A stretch of DNA of 6,220 nt from contig JAGLSF010000125.1 in the NCBI GenBank assembly GCA_023136305.1, positions 1-6,220 of the forward strand, given 5' to 3'. The stretch is from Spirochaetota bacterium. GTDB taxonomy: Bacteria > Spirochaetota > B62-G9 > DRHN01. The notes below the pieces were generated by a model. It saw only the letters and a program-made list of their open reading frames with translations. It had not been told where the DNA came from and did not search any database. Below, one piece after another: positions 5,699 through 6,220 of this stretch. The number at the start of each line of letters is the position of its first letter. Position 1 is the first letter of the stretch. Position numbers and translations under genes: made by a program.

Positions 5699-6220
5699 TC
5701 ACATCCCCAGTAACGCGAAGATAACTGCAACGACGGCGACCGCGGTTACCGGCCCCCAGAAAAACTTCATGGCCTGGTCGATACGCAGGCGCGGGTTGGT
5801 GTTCCGTATAACCGTAATCACCACCAGTATGGCAATGTATTTGAGGACACTGTAGAGTATCTGAATACCGTTCAGGTGAAACCCCCCGAGAAACAGGATT
5901 ACCATGAAAAAGGGTAGCGTGAAAAGCAGCATGTTCTTCATCAGCTTGAACAGGGCAAGGCTCGTCCCGGAATAATCGGTGAGCGGTCCCGCGATAATCT
6001 CCGTTTCCGCTTCCGGTATGTCGAAGGGGACAAAGGCAAGCTTCGCCTGCATCACCAGAACAAACACGATGAGTGCGAGTATGCCCGACACGCTCAACGC
6101 AAACGAGCCGCTCTGTGTCTGGAAGGTAAGTATCTCTCCGAGTTTGAGCGAGAAATCGGACTTGATAATGGGAACCAGGACGGCAAGTATGAAGGGAAGC
6201 TCATAGCTCAATAAAAGTTT
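5699..6220 (-). CDS. echB: NuoH/EchB-like membrane subunit, C-terminal part (runs off the window)
   Basis: The last 173 codons of a membrane protein remain open to the window edge; the N-terminal part, probably over 100 residues, lies outside. The fragment begins KLLLSYELPF, the middle of a NuoH-family helix, so the TTG near 6211 is not a real start. The family signature FVPFDIPEAETEIIAGP covers about residues 63-79, followed by DYSGTSLALFKLMKNM. Near the C-terminus, RNTNPRLRIDQAMKFFW matches the conserved NuoH RxxxPRxRxDQ pattern. Four to five hydrophobic helices are visible (about 5-21, 40-62, 96-113, 120-138 and 154-173). In Ech and complex I this subunit anchors the peripheral arm to the membrane and takes part in coupling electron transfer to ion movement. 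It ends one base before the small-subunit start. An antiporter-like EchA is expected further upstream, outside the window. Confidence 0.92.
   Translation of the reverse strand, partial: KLLLSYELPFILAVLVPIIKSDFSLKLGEILTFQTQSGSFALSVSGILALIVFVLVMQAKLAFVPFDIPEAETEIIAGPLTDYSGTSLALFKLMKNMLLFTLPFFMVILFLGGFHLNGIQILYSVLKYIAILVVITVIRNTNPRLRIDQAMKFFWGPVTAVAVVAVIFALLGM
5704..5708 (-). promoter_or_regulatory. Ribosome binding site deciding the small-subunit start
   Basis: GGGGA lies six bases before ATG at 5697, within the final codons of the NuoH-like gene. This supports 5697 over the upstream in-frame start at 5730. Confidence 0.6.

Noticed and set aside
3618..6220. Complex I (nuoBCDHI) rather than a hydrogenase
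   Set aside because: The large subunit retains both CxxC nickel motifs and a C-terminal tail, the small subunit has CxxC instead of CC, and a hydrogenase protease gene closes the operon.

Overview
The window is a compact, entirely minus-strand stretch of a bacterial chromosome. It falls into two blocks separated by a 194-base gap (2351-2544). No plus-strand gene, RNA gene, mobile element or CRISPR array is convincing.

Right block (6220 down to 2545), read in transcription order: a NuoH-like membrane subunit (cut by the window edge), a [NiFe]-hydrogenase small subunit, a NuoC-like 30-kDa subunit, a [NiFe]-hydrogenase large subunit with all four nickel-binding cysteines, a two-cluster ferredoxin subunit, and a HycI-type maturation protease. 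The order matches echBCDEF plus hycI. Junctions are ATGA or TGATG overlaps or gaps of 1 to 6 bases, so this is one translationally coupled operon. It encodes a membrane-bound group 4 (energy-converting) [NiFe] hydrogenase. Electrons pass between ferredoxin and protons/H2 through the EchF-like and EchC-like Fe-S clusters to the Ni-Fe site. The NuoH-like protein, with an antiporter-like subunit expected just upstream of the window, would couple this to ion translocation. The large subunit has a 35-residue tail after the last cysteine motif, and the protease next door is the enzyme expected to remove it.

Left block (2350 down to 1): a 632-residue soluble signalling-type protein, followed with no gap by the first 150 codons of a Maf/DUF115-like protein (motility-associated, putative glycosyltransferase family). 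The signalling protein has five N-terminal GLLxKA-like repeats, an acidic linker, two GAF-like domains and a degenerate GGDEF-like C-terminus. The gap in front of it holds a sigma-28-like -10 element and a perfect 9-bp inverted repeat that brackets it.

Organism: the MGLLxKA N-terminus, the Maf-family neighbour and a possible flagellar sigma-28 promoter together suggest a spirochaete, probably an anaerobic fermenter given the Ech-type hydrogenase. This is an inference from remembered family traits, not a search, and is of moderate confidence at best. Base composition is balanced to slightly GC-rich throughout, with no obvious compositional break between the blocks.
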